Shown: positions 44,560 to 54,722 of the stretch, in pieces
Numbering within the stretch: the first letter of the stretch is position 1
How the letters are laid out: each line of letters opens with the position of its first letter
Assembly: GCF_007625205.1 (NCBI RefSeq)
Contig: NZ_VMNI01000012.1
Coordinates: 1 to 64,000, forward strand
Direction: 5' to 3'
Length of the DNA: 64,000 nucleotides
Source of the DNA: Denitromonas ohlonensis
Lineage (GTDB): Bacteria; Pseudomonadota; Gammaproteobacteria; Burkholderiales; Rhodocyclaceae
Program-made: the position numbers and the translations under genes
The notes under the pieces: model-generated
Databases searched by the model: none
Told to the model about the DNA's origin: nothing
Seen by the model: the letters and a program-made list of their open reading frames with translations, nothing else

Positions 44560-45522
44560 ATGACTTCCGAATTCGACCTCATCCGCCGCCACTTCACGCG
44601 CCCCACCCGACACACCGATCTGGCCGGCGGCGATGATGCGGCGCTGTGGCGCACCACGCCCGGCCATCAGCTGGTGGTGTCGGTCGACATGCTGGTCGAG
44701 GGACGGCACTTTTTTGCCGACGCCGACCCGACCGATCTGGGCTGGAAGACCCTCGCCGTCAATGTATCCGACATCGCCGCGATGGGCGCCACGCCGCGCT
44801 GGGCGCTACTGGCGCTGGCCCTGCCCGACGCCGATGCCGACTGGCTGGCCGCCTTTGCCGAGGGTTTCTACGCCTGCGCCGACGCGTTCGGCGTGGACCT
44901 GGTCGGCGGCGACACCACGCGCGGCCCTCGCAATCTGAGCGTCACGATGTGCGGCGAAGTCCCCGCCGGCCACGCCATTCGCCGCGACGGCGCCCGCCCC
45001 GGCGACGATCTGTGGGTCTCCGGCCAGCCCGGCCGCGCCGCCCTGGCGCTGTGGCATCTACGCGACGCTCTGGCGCTGGACCCCGGCCATCGCGACGCCT
45101 GCCTCGCCGCCCTGCACCGCCCCCAGCCGCGCGCCGCGCTCGGTCTCGCGCTGCGTGGCGTGGCCAGCGCCATGCTCGACGTGTCCGACGGGCTGCTCGG
45201 CGACCTCGGCCACATTCTCGACGCCAGCGCCGTCGGCGCGCAGATCCTCGCCGCCCAACTGCCCGAAGCTGCGCTGATCGCCGCCTGTGGCGACACCACC
45301 CGCGCGCGCCAGGCCTGCCTGTCCGGCGGCGACGACTACGAATTGTTGTGCACCGCCCCAAGCGACCAGCGCGACGCCATCGCCCGCCTGAGCGCCGAAC
45401 TCGCCCTGCCGCTGCACCGCATCGGCATGATCACCGCGCCGGCCGACGGCCTGACACTGCGCGCCGCTGACGGCAGCACCGCGCCACTCGCGCGACACGG
45501 CTTCGACCACTTCAGCGCCTGA
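44560..45522 (+). CDS. thiL: thiamine-monophosphate kinase
   Basis: A 320-residue enzyme of the PurM/AIR synthase fold that phosphorylates thiamine monophosphate to the active diphosphate. Conserved pieces: GGDDAALW, VVSVDMLVEGRHFF, LAVNVSDIAAMGATPRW, LVGGDTTRGP and MLDVSDGLLGDLGHI. An in-frame TTG at 44533 is rejected in favour of the ATG at 44560. It begins a plus-strand run through hprK; pgpA follows 35 bases later, an order common in proteobacteria. Confidence 0.94.
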   Translation: MTSEFDLIRRHFTRPTRHTDLAGGDDAALWRTTPGHQLVVSVDMLVEGRHFFADADPTDLGWKTLAVNVSDIAAMGATPRWALLALALPDADADWLAAFAEGFYACADAFGVDLVGGDTTRGPRNLSVTMCGEVPAGHAIRRDGARPGDDLWVSGQPGRAALALWHLRDALALDPGHRDACLAALHRPQPRAALGLALRGVASAMLDVSDGLLGDLGHILDASAVGAQILAAQLPEAALIAACGDTTRARQACLSGGDDYELLCTAPSDQRDAIARLSAELALPLHRIGMITAPADGLTLRAADGSTAPLARHGFDHFSA

Positions 45523-45557
45523 GCCTATACTCGGCCCTTTCCTGAACACTCAGACCG

Positions 45558-46037
45558 ATGCGCCCCACTGTCCGCTTCCTGTTCGCCAAACCGGCGCATT
45601 TCATCGCCCTCGGCTTCGGTTCGGGCCTGTCGCCCAAAGCCCCCGGCACCGCCGGCACGCTGGCCGCGTGGCTGCTGTTCCCCTTGCTGGCGTCACTCAA
45701 TGGCACCGAGTTTCTGGTGTTTGTCCTCAGCGGCTTCGTGCTCGGCGTCATCGTATCGGATCGCACCGGGCGCGCACTGGGCGTGTCGGACCACGGATCC
45801 ATCGTCTGGGACGAGATCCTGCCCTTCTGGGTGGTGCTCTACTTCACCCCCGACACGCTGGCCTGGCAGACGGCCGCCTTCGTGGCGTTCCGCTTCTTTG
45901 ACATCGTCAAGCCGCAACCCATCAAATGGGCCGACAGCAAGGTCAAGGGCGGCTTCGGCGTCATGCTCGACGATGTCATCGCCGCCGGCTACACCCTGCT
46001 GGTGCTGGCCCTCGCCGCCCGCGCGCTAGCCCTGTGA
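45558..46037 (+). CDS. pgpA: phosphatidylglycerophosphatase A
   Basis: A 159-residue inner-membrane enzyme that dephosphorylates phosphatidylglycerophosphate. GFGSGLSPKAPGTAGTLAAW, DHGSIVWDEILPFW and FRFFDIVKPQPIKWAD are the diagnostic blocks, the latter two contributing active-site acids. Three to four membrane segments. Its TGA stop overlaps the pncC ATG. Confidence 0.94.
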   Translation: MRPTVRFLFAKPAHFIALGFGSGLSPKAPGTAGTLAAWLLFPLLASLNGTEFLVFVLSGFVLGVIVSDRTGRALGVSDHGSIVWDEILPFWVVLYFTPDTLAWQTAAFVAFRFFDIVKPQPIKWADSKVKGGFGVMLDDVIAAGYTLLVLALAARALAL

Positions 46038-46540
46038 TGGACGCGCAGCTTGACGCCCTCGCCCGACGCACCGGCCACTGGCTGCTCGAACGCGGCTGGC
46101 GACTGGCCACGGCCGAATCCTGCACCGGCGGCTGGATCGCCGAAACCGTAACGGCCATCGCCGGCAGTTCGGACTGGTTCGACAGTGGCTGGGTGACCTA
46201 CTCCAACGCCGCCAAAATGCGCCAGCTCGACGTGCCGGCCAGCGCACTCGACACCTTCGGCGCCGTCAGCGAACCCGTGGTCAGCGCCATGGTGCAGGGC
46301 GCGCTGGCGCATAGCGACGCGCAGGTCGCGATCGCCGTCTCCGGCGTCGCCGGCCCAAGCGGTGGTCGCCCCGGCAAGCCGGTGGGCACGGTCTGCATCG
46401 CCTGGGGGTGGCCGGACCGGCCGGTACGCACTACCACATTTCACTTCGATGGCGACCGGGAGCAGGTGCGACGCCAGGCCGTGATTCACGCCCTCGACGG
46501 GCTGCTTCTGGCCGACACACCAGCAAACTCTGTGCCATAA
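46037..46540 (+). CDS. pncC: nicotinamide-nucleotide amidohydrolase (CinA C-terminal type)
   Basis: A 167-residue stand-alone CinA C-terminal domain, which deamidates nicotinamide mononucleotide in NAD recycling. [34 protein letters not shown] and [19 protein letters not shown] are conserved, with the Ser-Lys type active site. It overlaps pgpA by one base pair of codons (TGATG) and precedes recA, the usual arrangement. Confidence 0.93.
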   Translation: MDAQLDALARRTGHWLLERGWRLATAESCTGGWIAETVTAIAGSSDWFDSGWVTYSNAAKMRQLDVPASALDTFGAVSEPVVSAMVQGALAHSDAQVAIAVSGVAGPSGGRPGKPVGTVCIAWGWPDRPVRTTTFHFDGDREQVRRQAVIHALDGLLLADTPANSVP

Positions 46541-46569
46541 TCCAACGCACGTTTTCAGAGGACGACACC

Positions 46570-47607
<1,038 letters not shown>

Positions 47608-47612
47608 TCTGC

Positions 47613-48059
47613 ATGAGCGAGTCGCTCAAGACGCGTGCCTTGCGCCTGCTGTCGCAGCGCGAACATAGCCGCGCCGAGCTGACTCGCAAGCTGGCGCCCC
47701 ATGGCACGCCCGAGGAGATCGCCGCGCTGCTCGAACGGCTTGAAGAAGTCGATTTGCAGTCGGACGCGCGCTTCGCTGAAAGCTATGTGCGCAGTCGTCA
47801 GGCGCGTTACGGCAGCCGGCGCATCGCGCTGGACTTGAAGCAGCGCGGCGTCAGCGATGACTTGATCGCCGCCGCGCTGGATGAAGGCAGCGAAGGCGAC
47901 GATCAAGTACGGGCTCGGGACGTATGGGCAAAAAAGTTTGGCACCCCGCCGGTCGATGCCCGTGAGTGGGCAAGGCAGGCGCGCTTCCTTCAGGGACGCG
48001 GCTTTGGTGCCGATGTGATTCACAGGATATTGAAAGACCGCGACGATGAGTCTGCTTAA
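47613..48059 (+). CDS. recX: regulatory protein RecX
   Basis: A 148-residue helical-repeat protein that binds and restrains RecA filaments. [40 protein letters not shown] and [17 protein letters not shown] are the family blocks, and [18 protein letters not shown] marks the C-terminal repeat. It follows recA and its last 14 bases overlap lptB. Confidence 0.93.
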   Translation: MSESLKTRALRLLSQREHSRAELTRKLAPHGTPEEIAALLERLEEVDLQSDARFAESYVRSRQARYGSRRIALDLKQRGVSDDLIAAALDEGSEGDDQVRARDVWAKKFGTPPVDAREWARQARFLQGRGFGADVIHRILKDRDDESA

Positions 48060-48768
48060 GGTCACCGGCCTCCGGAAGAAGTACCGCGCACGCACCGTGG
48101 TGCACGACGTCTCCTTTGACGTCGGCAGCGGTGAGGTCGTCGGTTTGCTGGGCCCCAACGGCGCCGGCAAGACCACCTGTTTCTACATGATCGTTGGCCT
48201 GGTGGCTGCCGATGGCGGCGAGATCACGCTCGACGACCAGGTGCTCACCCATCTGCCGATCCATGAACGCGCCCGGCTCGGTCTGTCCTACCTGCCGCAG
48301 GAAATGAGCGTGTTCCGCAAGCTCACGGTGGCCGAGAACATCCAGGCGGTGCTCGAACTCCAAGGCCTGAGCGCCGATGAAGTCACCAAGCGCCTCGACG
48401 AACTCCTCAACGAACTCGGCATTGCTCATCTGCGCGACAACACCTCGGTCTCGCTCTCGGGTGGCGAACGCCGCCGCTGCGAGATCGCCCGCGCGCTGGC
48501 CACCTCGCCCCGACTGATTCTGCTCGACGAGCCCTTTGCCGGCGTCGACCCCATCGCCGTGCTCGACATTCAGAAGATCATCCGCTACCTCAAGGAGCGC
48601 GACATCGGGGTATTGATCACCGATCACAACGTGCGCGAAACCTTGGGCATCTGCGAGCGCGCCTTCATCATCAACGCGGGCGAGGTGCTCGCCAGCGGCA
48701 CGCCGACCGACATCGTGACCAATGACCAGGTACGACGGGTCTATCTGGGCGAGCATTTCCGTCTCTGA
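48046..48768 (+). CDS. lptB: LPS export ABC transporter ATP-binding protein LptB
   Basis: A 240-residue ATPase that powers lipopolysaccharide transport with LptFGC. Walker [10 protein letters not shown], signature LSGGERRR, Walker [14 protein letters not shown] and [10 protein letters not shown] are all as in LptB, and [18 protein letters not shown] is diagnostic. In most proteobacteria lptC and lptA precede it; here recX overlaps its start, so lptA and lptC must lie elsewhere. rpoN follows 15 bases later. Confidence 0.95.
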   Translation: MSLLKVTGLRKKYRARTVVHDVSFDVGSGEVVGLLGPNGAGKTTCFYMIVGLVAADGGEITLDDQVLTHLPIHERARLGLSYLPQEMSVFRKLTVAENIQAVLELQGLSADEVTKRLDELLNELGIAHLRDNTSVSLSGGERRRCEIARALATSPRLILLDEPFAGVDPIAVLDIQKIIRYLKERDIGVLITDHNVRETLGICERAFIINAGEVLASGTPTDIVTNDQVRRVYLGEHFRL

Positions 48769-48783
48769 CCCCCCGCGCCGATC

Positions 48784-50196
48784 ATGAAACCGACCCTCCA
48801 GCTCAAACTCTCGCAACACCTGACGCTCACGCCTCAGTTGCAACAGTCGATCAAGCTGCTGCAACTGTCGACCATCGAGCTGAACCAGGAGATCGAGCAG
48901 GCCTTGCTGGACAACCCCTTGCTCGAGCGCGACGACGAGCCGGGTGAGGACACCAGCGAAACCCCGCCCGAGGCCCCCACCGAGGGCCCGAGCGAGCGCG
49001 ACGAACCCGCCGCCGAGGCCCCGCTGGACGACATGAGCGACTGGATGAGCGTGGGCACCACCAGCACCACGCATCGCGACGACGAAGACGACTCCGACTT
49101 CCAATCTTTCCAGGCCGCCGAAATCACGCTGCGCGAACATCTCGACCAGCAGGTGGCACTGACGCCGCTGTCCGACCGCGACCGCGCGCTGGTGCGCTTC
49201 CTCATCGAGGCGCTGGACGACGACGGCTATCTGAGTCAGCCGCTCGACGAACTATTGACGCTCCTGTCCGAAGACGCCGAGATCGAACTCGACGACCTGC
49301 AGATCGCCCTCCAGCACCTGCAGCACCTCGACCCCGCCGGCGTCGGCGGCCGCGGCCCGGCCGAGTGCCTCGCGCTGCAACTGCGCATCCTGCCCGACAC
49401 CGACACCCGCCAACTGGCGCTGGCGATCGTCACCGAGCACCTCGACACCCTCGCCCAGCGCGACTTCAACCGCTTGCGCCGGGCACTGCAGTGCTCAGAA
49501 GATGCTCTGCGCGATGCCCATCACCTGATCTGCAGCCTCAGCCCGCGCCCCTGCGCCCGCTTCGCCACCAACGAAACCCGTTACGTGATCCCCGACGTGG
49601 TGGTACGCAAGCACAAGGGCCGGTGGGCGGCGGTACTCAACGCCGACGCCATGCCCAAGCTCAAGGTCAATGCCTTGTACGCCCGGATACTCCAGCAGAA
49701 CCGGGGCAACAACGGCGACCTCGGTGGGCAACTGCAAGAAGCGAAGTGGCTCATCAAAAACGTCCAGCAGCGTTTCGACACGATTTTGCGCGTCGCACAG
49801 TCAATCGTTGACCAACAGCGTCAGTTCTTCGATTATGGAGAGGTGGCGATGCGCCCACTGACACTGCGGGAGGTCGCGGAAGAGCTGGAGTTACACGAGT
49901 CCACCATTTCCCGCGTCACCACTCAGAAGTTCATGTCCACGCCGCGCGGCGTACTGGAGTTCAAATATTTCTTCGGCAGTCATGTCTCCACCGACACCGG
50001 TGGGGCAGCCTCTTCGACGGCGATCCGCGCGTTGATTCGTCAACTGGTGGACGCCGAAGACAGCAAAAAACCTCTTTCCGACGCAAAAATTGCCGATTTA
50101 CTCAGCCAGCAGGGCATGGTTGTGGCCCGACGGACGGTCGCCAAGTACCGCGAGTCGCTCAACATCCCGCCGGTTAGCAAGCGCAAGACGATCTGA
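48784..50196 (+). CDS. rpoN: RNA polymerase sigma-54 factor
   Basis: A 470-residue sigma factor. Region I is glutamine-rich (LSQHLTLTPQLQQSIKLLQL) and contacts the activator. An acidic region II follows (about residues 50-110). The core-binding domain and helix-turn-helix (LTLREVAEELELHESTISR) precede the RpoN box ARRTVAKYRE near the C-terminus, which reads the -24 element. It stands in the conserved lptB-rpoN-hpf-ptsN-hprK order. At least one likely target in this window is the PEP-CTERM promoter at 19711. Confidence 0.96.
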   Translation: MKPTLQLKLSQHLTLTPQLQQSIKLLQLSTIELNQEIEQALLDNPLLERDDEPGEDTSETPPEAPTEGPSERDEPAAEAPLDDMSDWMSVGTTSTTHRDDEDDSDFQSFQAAEITLREHLDQQVALTPLSDRDRALVRFLIEALDDDGYLSQPLDELLTLLSEDAEIELDDLQIALQHLQHLDPAGVGGRGPAECLALQLRILPDTDTRQLALAIVTEHLDTLAQRDFNRLRRALQCSEDALRDAHHLICSLSPRPCARFATNETRYVIPDVVVRKHKGRWAAVLNADAMPKLKVNALYARILQQNRGNNGDLGGQLQEAKWLIKNVQQRFDTILRVAQSIVDQQRQFFDYGEVAMRPLTLREVAEELELHESTISRVTTQKFMSTPRGVLEFKYFFGSHVSTDTGGAASSTAIRALIRQLVDAEDSKKPLSDAKIADLLSQQGMVVARRTVAKYRESLNIPPVSKRKTI

Positions 50197-50210
50197 CAAC
50201 AGGAGCGATC

Positions 50211-50534
50211 ATGAATCTCAATATCACCGGACATCATGTAGAAGTGACCCCCGCCATCCGTGAATACGTCAATGCCAAACTGGATCGCGTGATCCGGCAT
50301 TTCGACAACGTCACCAGCGTGAACGTCATCCTGTCGGTGGAAAAGCTGGTCCAGAAATCGGAGGTCACGCTGCATGTTCGCGGCAAGGACCTGTTCGCCG
50401 AGAGCACTGACGAAGACATGTACGCCGCCATCGACACCATGGCAGACAAGCTCGACCGTCAGGTCATCAAGCACAAGCAGAAGCTGCAAGACCACGCACA
50501 CGACGCGCTCAAGCATCAAAGCACCGAAGTGTGA
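50211..50534 (+). CDS. hpf: short ribosome hibernation promoting factor
   Basis: A 107-residue short HPF (YhbH). NLNITGHHVEVTPAIREYVNAKLDR, KSEVTLHVRGKDLFAESTDEDMYAAIDTMADKLDRQ are typical; the long C-terminal dimerising domain is absent. It helps form 100S ribosomes in stationary phase. It lies 14 bases after rpoN, as usual. Confidence 0.94.
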   Translation: MNLNITGHHVEVTPAIREYVNAKLDRVIRHFDNVTSVNVILSVEKLVQKSEVTLHVRGKDLFAESTDEDMYAAIDTMADKLDRQVIKHKQKLQDHAHDALKHQSTEV

Positions 50535-50569
50535 TCGATTCCCTCGGCGTCTTGGCGGTGGGTTGCGTT

Positions 50570-50575
50570 TATAAT
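50570..50575 (+). promoter_or_regulatory. candidate -10 element of ptsN
   Basis: TATAAT lies 83 bases before the ptsN ATG, between hpf and ptsN. No well-spaced -35 is seen. It would give ptsN-hprK a second promoter. Confidence 0.35.
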
Positions 50576-50657
50576 GGGCGTGTCGCACTCCATTGATCGC
50601 TCCCGCCTCCATCGCCGAGTCTGTTCCGCCCACCTCATAGGGCGCCTAGTTCGTTAC

Positions 50658-51146
50658 ATGAATCTTATCGCCCCCCTCCTTTCTCCCGACAATGTGCTCG
50701 TCGATCTCGACGCCAGCAGCAAGAAGCGTGTCTTCGAGCAAGCCGGCCTGATCTTCGAAAACAACCAGAGCATCGGACGCAGCGTCGTGTTCGACAGCCT
50801 GTTCGCCCGCGAGCGTCTGGGTTCGACCGGCCTCGGTCAGGGTGTTGCCATTCCCCACGGCCGAATCAAGGGCCTCAAGGACGCAACCGGCGCGGTCATC
50901 CGCCTGAGCACCCCGATCCCCTTCGACGCGCCGGACGGCAAACCGGTCAGTCTGCTGTTTGTGCTGCTGGTGCCCGAGCAAGCTACCGAACACCACCTGC
51001 AACTGCTCTCGGAGCTGGCGCAGCTGTTCAGCGACAGCGCCTTCCGTGAGCGTGTGGCCGAAGCCACCGACGCCGCCGCAGTGCATGCGCTGTTTACCAC
51101 CTGGGGTACTGCCCATGCGGCAGACCAGCGTCGCGCGGCTCTTTGA
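50658..51146 (+). CDS. ptsN: PTS IIA-like nitrogen regulatory protein PtsN
   Basis: A 162-residue EIIA-Ntr domain. The phosphorylated histidine is in GVAIPHGRIKGL. MNLIAPLLSPDNVLVDLDASSKKR gives the start. It receives phosphate from PtsO/Npr and tunes potassium uptake and carbon-nitrogen balance. The upstream codons from 50574 do not resemble the family. It overlaps hprK by 32 bases. Confidence 0.93.
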   Translation: MNLIAPLLSPDNVLVDLDASSKKRVFEQAGLIFENNQSIGRSVVFDSLFARERLGSTGLGQGVAIPHGRIKGLKDATGAVIRLSTPIPFDAPDGKPVSLLFVLLVPEQATEHHLQLLSELAQLFSDSAFRERVAEATDAAAVHALFTTWGTAHAADQRRAAL

Positions 51147-52053
51147 GAAACTCGGCAAACGCCTGCAGCTGACCCACATCGGCGGTCGTCTCGACCGCTC
51201 GCTGTCTGTCACCGAAGCGCATACTTGGCCGGCCGATCTGGTCGGCCACCTCAACCTGATCCACCCCGATCGCTTCCAGATCCTCGGCACGGCCGAGATG
51301 GCCTGGGCACGCAAGCAGTCCGGCGACAAGGTGGCCCACCATGTGCGAGAAATTCTCGCTGCCCGCCCACCCGCCATCATCGTTGCCGACCATTGCGACG
51401 TCCCCGGCATCATCCGGCGCTGTTGCGAAGAAATGGATGTCGCACTGTTCACCTCGGCCATGGCATCGGCCAGCGTCATTGATCTGATGCGGCTCTATCT
51501 GTCACGCGAACTGGCCGAACGCACCGCCTTGCATGGCGTGTTCATGGATGTCCTCGGCCTGGGCGTGTTCATCACCGGCGACTCCGGCGCCGGCAAGTCA
51601 GAACTCGCGCTGGAGTTGATCTCGCGCGGCCACGGTCTGGTGGCCGATGACATGGTCGATTTCGCACGGATTGCCCCGAATACGCTGGAGGGGCGATGCC
51701 CCGAACTGCTCGAGAATTTTCTCGAAGTGCGGGGCATCGGCATTCTCAACATTCGCACGATTTTTGGCGAAACGGCCTGTCGCCGGAAGATGCAGCTCAA
51801 GCTGATCGTCTACCTGCAACGCCGCCGCCCCGGCGAAGACGACCCCACCCGCCTGCCCGTCACTCACGAAGCGCAGGACATCCTCGGCGTGCCCATCCGC
51901 AAGATCATCCTGCCGGTCGCCGCGGGCCGCAACATCGCCGTGCTGCTCGAAGCGGCGGTGCGCAACACCATTCTCCAGCTACGCGGCATCGACTCGACCC
52001 ACGAGTTCATCTCCCGTCAGCGAGAGCTCCTGAGCAGCAACGACCCCGACTGA
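51115..52053 (+). CDS. hprK: HPr kinase/phosphorylase
   Basis: A 312-residue bifunctional enzyme that phosphorylates and dephosphorylates HPr on serine. The N-terminal domain (about 1-130) precedes the kinase domain with Walker A GDSGAGKSELALELI, followed by LVADDMVDF and the signature ILNIRTIFGETACRR. Its start overlaps ptsN. In many betaproteobacteria rapZ follows; here a mobile element copy begins 19 bases after the stop codon instead. Confidence 0.95.
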   Translation: MRQTSVARLFEKLGKRLQLTHIGGRLDRSLSVTEAHTWPADLVGHLNLIHPDRFQILGTAEMAWARKQSGDKVAHHVREILAARPPAIIVADHCDVPGIIRRCCEEMDVALFTSAMASASVIDLMRLYLSRELAERTALHGVFMDVLGLGVFITGDSGAGKSELALELISRGHGLVADDMVDFARIAPNTLEGRCPELLENFLEVRGIGILNIRTIFGETACRRKMQLKLIVYLQRRRPGEDDPTRLPVTHEAQDILGVPIRKIILPVAAGRNIAVLLEAAVRNTILQLRGIDSTHEFISRQRELLSSNDPD

Positions 52054-52072
52054 ATTCCCCGAGAGAAATCAT

Positions 52073-52305
52073 CCTAGAAACCGTCGTTGGACGCGCCCGA
52101 GTGTGCGCCTGGCGGGCTGGCCGGCAAGGCGCGACGACGCGCAGCCTGCACGCTGCAAGGAGGCGCAACGCAGCCAGACGGCCCGCCAGGCGCGCAGTCG
52201 GACGCGTAGCGCTATCACCCACCGGGTGATCGGCCTCGAAGCCGAAAAGCTTCGCATGTTCAATACCAGGCTCATGGGCACAAGCGGTCAACTGCGGTTT
52301 CTAGG
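52073..52305. mobile_element. non-coding MITE-like element, copy 2 (233 bp)
   Basis: Same length and orientation as copy 1, with about 90% identity by eye. It is flanked by ATCAT on both sides (52068-52072, 52306-52310), a 5-bp duplication unlike that of copy 1, showing independent insertion. The 13-bp internal arm pair and the small hairpin (52141-52145 with 52152-52156) both keep pairing despite base changes relative to copy 1. Confidence 0.88.
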
Positions 52306-52392
52306 ATCATTGTGCACCTAGGGGTGCATGATCAGCCGCGGCCATGATATATTCATTCTTCATTTATGCCATTCAGCTATCTGAGGAAGAAA

Positions 52393-52620
52393 ATGACCAT
52401 CACCAAAAAAATTGCAATCGCCGCCAGTCTCGCCGCACTCCTGCTCCAACCGCTTGCCGGCCAAGCGAATCCACAACATGACAAGATGCGCAACTGCAAC
52501 AAGACCGCCAAGGAAAAGGCACTCAAGGGCGAACCGCGCAAGGCCTTCATGAAGACCTGCCTGTCCGGCAAAGCCACGACCCCGGCGCCGCTGGCGGCGG
52601 CAAAGCCGGCCAAGAAGTAA
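52393..52620 (+). CDS. PsiF-repeat small exported protein
   Basis: A 75-residue protein with a signal peptide (residues 1-24, ending GQANP) and one PsiF repeat: MRNCNKTAKEKALKGEPRKAFMKTCL, with two cysteines that may form a disulfide. PsiF in E. coli is phosphate-starvation inducible, but its job is unknown. ATG at 52393 with GAGGAAG upstream is preferred to one nine codons before. A TATATT hexamer at 52348-52353 may be its -10. A strong terminator follows. Confidence 0.85.
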   Translation: MTITKKIAIAASLAALLLQPLAGQANPQHDKMRNCNKTAKEKALKGEPRKAFMKTCLSGKATTPAPLAAAKPAKK

Positions 52621-52634
52621 GCGCCCGGTCGACG

Positions 52635-52666
52635 AAAAACGCCCCGAACAGATCGGGGCGTTTTTT
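52635..52666. terminator. bidirectional terminator after the PsiF gene
   Basis: AAAAACGCCCCGA pairs with TCGGGGCGTTTTT (stem to 52665) around a five-base loop; A and T runs on both sides serve the convergent FHA gene too. Confidence 0.9.
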
Positions 52667-52690
52667 GACTCACGGCATGCCAGGGTGGCG

Positions 52691-53560
52691 CTAGACGATC
52701 TCGAAAAACACCAGATCGCGCTCCACCTCCAGCGCCGAGAACCCACAGCCGATGCGGCCCTGCCCGGCCAGCAGCGCTTCCCCGCCGCGGATGCATTGCT
52801 CGCTGCCCGATTCATTGGCCACAAAGGTGCCGTTGGTGCTCTGATCGACCAGGAAAAAACCTTCGCGCCGGCGCTCCACCCGAGCGTGCTGCCGGGAGGT
52901 CCGCGGGTCGATCACGACCACGTCGTTACCCATCTCGCGGCCTAGCAACAAAATCGGACGCAACTCCTCGATCAGATGAACATCTTGCTGGTGGCGCAAG
53001 CGCAGACGCTGCGAAACGCGCGTTGCCGGCGGCACCGAGGTGGCCATGCCGGCACGGCCAGACAAGGCAAACACCGGCCATTCGAAGCCCTCGACCTTGA
53101 GCCCGGCCTCGTCGCGCTCGCGAATGACTTGCCGGGAGGCCGGCGACAACAGCAACACGGTCGCGCCGCTGACCAGCGCCTGACCGGCGTGCGCCATGCC
53201 CGCCAGACGCATCGCGACCGACAGCGCCTCACCCGAGGGCGGGCCTTCCATATCGATTGCGCCATGATGCAGACCGATCCGGATACCGAGCCGAACACCA
53301 CGCACCGGCGGCAGGCTGGCCACCCGGTCGATCATTTCGCTGGCGGCCAGCACGGCACCGTCGCAGCGCTCGAATGCAGCACAGATCTCGTCAGTGGCCC
53401 GACGCAGAATTTCGCCGCCCTGGCCTTCGACCACGCGCTCAATGCGATTCATGCTGCGCTCAATGGCATGCCCCGCCTCGGTCTCGCTCAGCAGCGCGGC
53501 CAAGCGCTCGCCGCCGACCAGTTCGGCATACATCATGCATGCATTACGTTGTTGTGCCAT
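52691..53560 (-). CDS. FHA domain protein with degenerate class III cyclase-like domain
   Basis: A 289-residue cytoplasmic protein. The N-terminal 170 residues resemble an adenylate/guanylate cyclase homology domain (MYAELVGGERLAALL, then LGIRIGLHHGAIDMEG, GEALSVAMRLAGMA), but the metal-binding Asp of the first strand is replaced by Glu, so catalysis is doubtful. The C-terminal 90 residues are an FHA domain (LGREMGNDVVV, RTSRQHARVERR, LVDQSTNGTFV) that binds phosphothreonine. Probably a signalling or scaffold protein. The start at 53560 avoids a 17-codon extension without similarity. Confidence 0.85.
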   Translation of the reverse strand: MAQQRNACMMYAELVGGERLAALLSETEAGHAIERSMNRIERVVEGQGGEILRRATDEICAAFERCDGAVLAASEMIDRVASLPPVRGVRLGIRIGLHHGAIDMEGPPSGEALSVAMRLAGMAHAGQALVSGATVLLLSPASRQVIRERDEAGLKVEGFEWPVFALSGRAGMATSVPPATRVSQRLRLRHQQDVHLIEELRPILLLGREMGNDVVVIDPRTSRQHARVERRREGFFLVDQSTNGTFVANESGSEQCIRGGEALLAGQGRIGCGFSALEVERDLVFFEIV

Positions 53561-53683
53561 GGATCGTTCCACGTCCCGTCCAAGCGCCTTGCCGCGTCTG
53601 ACGACAGTCAAGGGCCTTAACCGGCTCCTGTTATAACTTCATGATCGGACAATGCCATGCCCGGTGCAAGTGCTTGCATGGGG

Positions 53684-54592
53684 TCAGTCCTCACGGGACG
53701 ATGGCATCAAGGGAACGACGGTTTGCATCGTGCGCGGCAACTCGGGCGGATCGAATGCCACGTCCCCCTCACTCACCGGCGTATCACGGGTCAGCCCCTT
53801 GAAATCAAACAAACTGGCGTCGGACAGGTGCGATGGCACCACATTGCGCATGGCGGTCGTCAACGACTCGATACGGCCGGGATGCTGCTGCGCCCAGCCT
53901 TGCAACATGCCCTTGATCTGCTTGCGTTGGGCGTTCTCGAGCGATCCGCACAAATTGCACGGAATGATCGGGTAGTCCATGCCGCGCGCGAAGCGGACGA
54001 TATCGGACTCAGCGCAATAGGCGAGCGGCCGAATCACCATGTGCTCACCATCGTCGCTGACCAGCTTGGGCGGCATGGACTTGATCCGCCCGCCGAAAAA
54101 CATGTTGAGGAACAGGGTTTCGATCATGTCATCGCGGTGATGACCCAAGGCGATCTTGGTCGCCCCCAGTTCCCGCGCCGTGCGGTAAATGATGCCGCGG
54201 CGCAGCCGCGAACACAGCGAACAGGTGGTCTTCCCCTCGGGGATCTTGTCCTTGACGATGGAGTAGGTGTCTTCGGTGACGATGCGATAGTCGACACCGA
54301 TCGACGCACAATACTCAGGCAGCACATGGTCAGGAAACCCCGGCTGCTTCTGGTCGAGGTTCATGGCGATGAGACGGAAATCCACCGGCGCGCGCTCGCG
54401 CAAGGCCAGCAGCACCGACAGCAGGGTGTAGGAGTCCTTGCCACCCGACAGGCAGACCATGACCGTATCGCCATCTTCAATCATGTTGAAGTCGGCGATG
54501 GCCTCTCCCACCGCACGCTCAAGCTTCTTCTTGAGGCGGAGAAAGGTGTTGGAGTGACGCCCTTCGGGCGCTTCGCTCGGCGCAGTCGTCAT
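53684..54592 (-). CDS. ttcA: tRNA 2-thiocytidine(32) synthetase TtcA
   Basis: A 302-residue tRNA thiolation enzyme. The PP-loop is [12 protein letters not shown]; the cluster-binding CxxC pairs are in [12 protein letters not shown] and [28 protein letters not shown] is also diagnostic. It needs ATP, a 4Fe-4S cluster and a sulfur donor. ATG at 54592 is preferred over a GTG two codons earlier. Confidence 0.95.
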   Translation of the reverse strand: MTTAPSEAPEGRHSNTFLRLKKKLERAVGEAIADFNMIEDGDTVMVCLSGGKDSYTLLSVLLALRERAPVDFRLIAMNLDQKQPGFPDHVLPEYCASIGVDYRIVTEDTYSIVKDKIPEGKTTCSLCSRLRRGIIYRTARELGATKIALGHHRDDMIETLFLNMFFGGRIKSMPPKLVSDDGEHMVIRPLAYCAESDIVRFARGMDYPIIPCNLCGSLENAQRKQIKGMLQGWAQQHPGRIESLTTAMRNVVPSHLSDASLFDFKGLTRDTPVSEGDVAFDPPELPRTMQTVVPLMPSSRED

Positions 54593-54722
54593 GGACACTT
54601 TGAGCCTTGATCAGGAAAACAAGAATGTAATGATTATGTTGCGACGCAGCATATCACGCGGATATCCAAGATATCAATACGATAGCGTACTGTTAAAACG
54701 ATCGTTTATTCCATTTGGCTGC

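Noticed and set aside
46500-46569. LexA (SOS) box before recA
   Set aside because: CTGT occurs near 46531, but no ACAG at the needed eight-base spacing follows; no box could be supported by eye.
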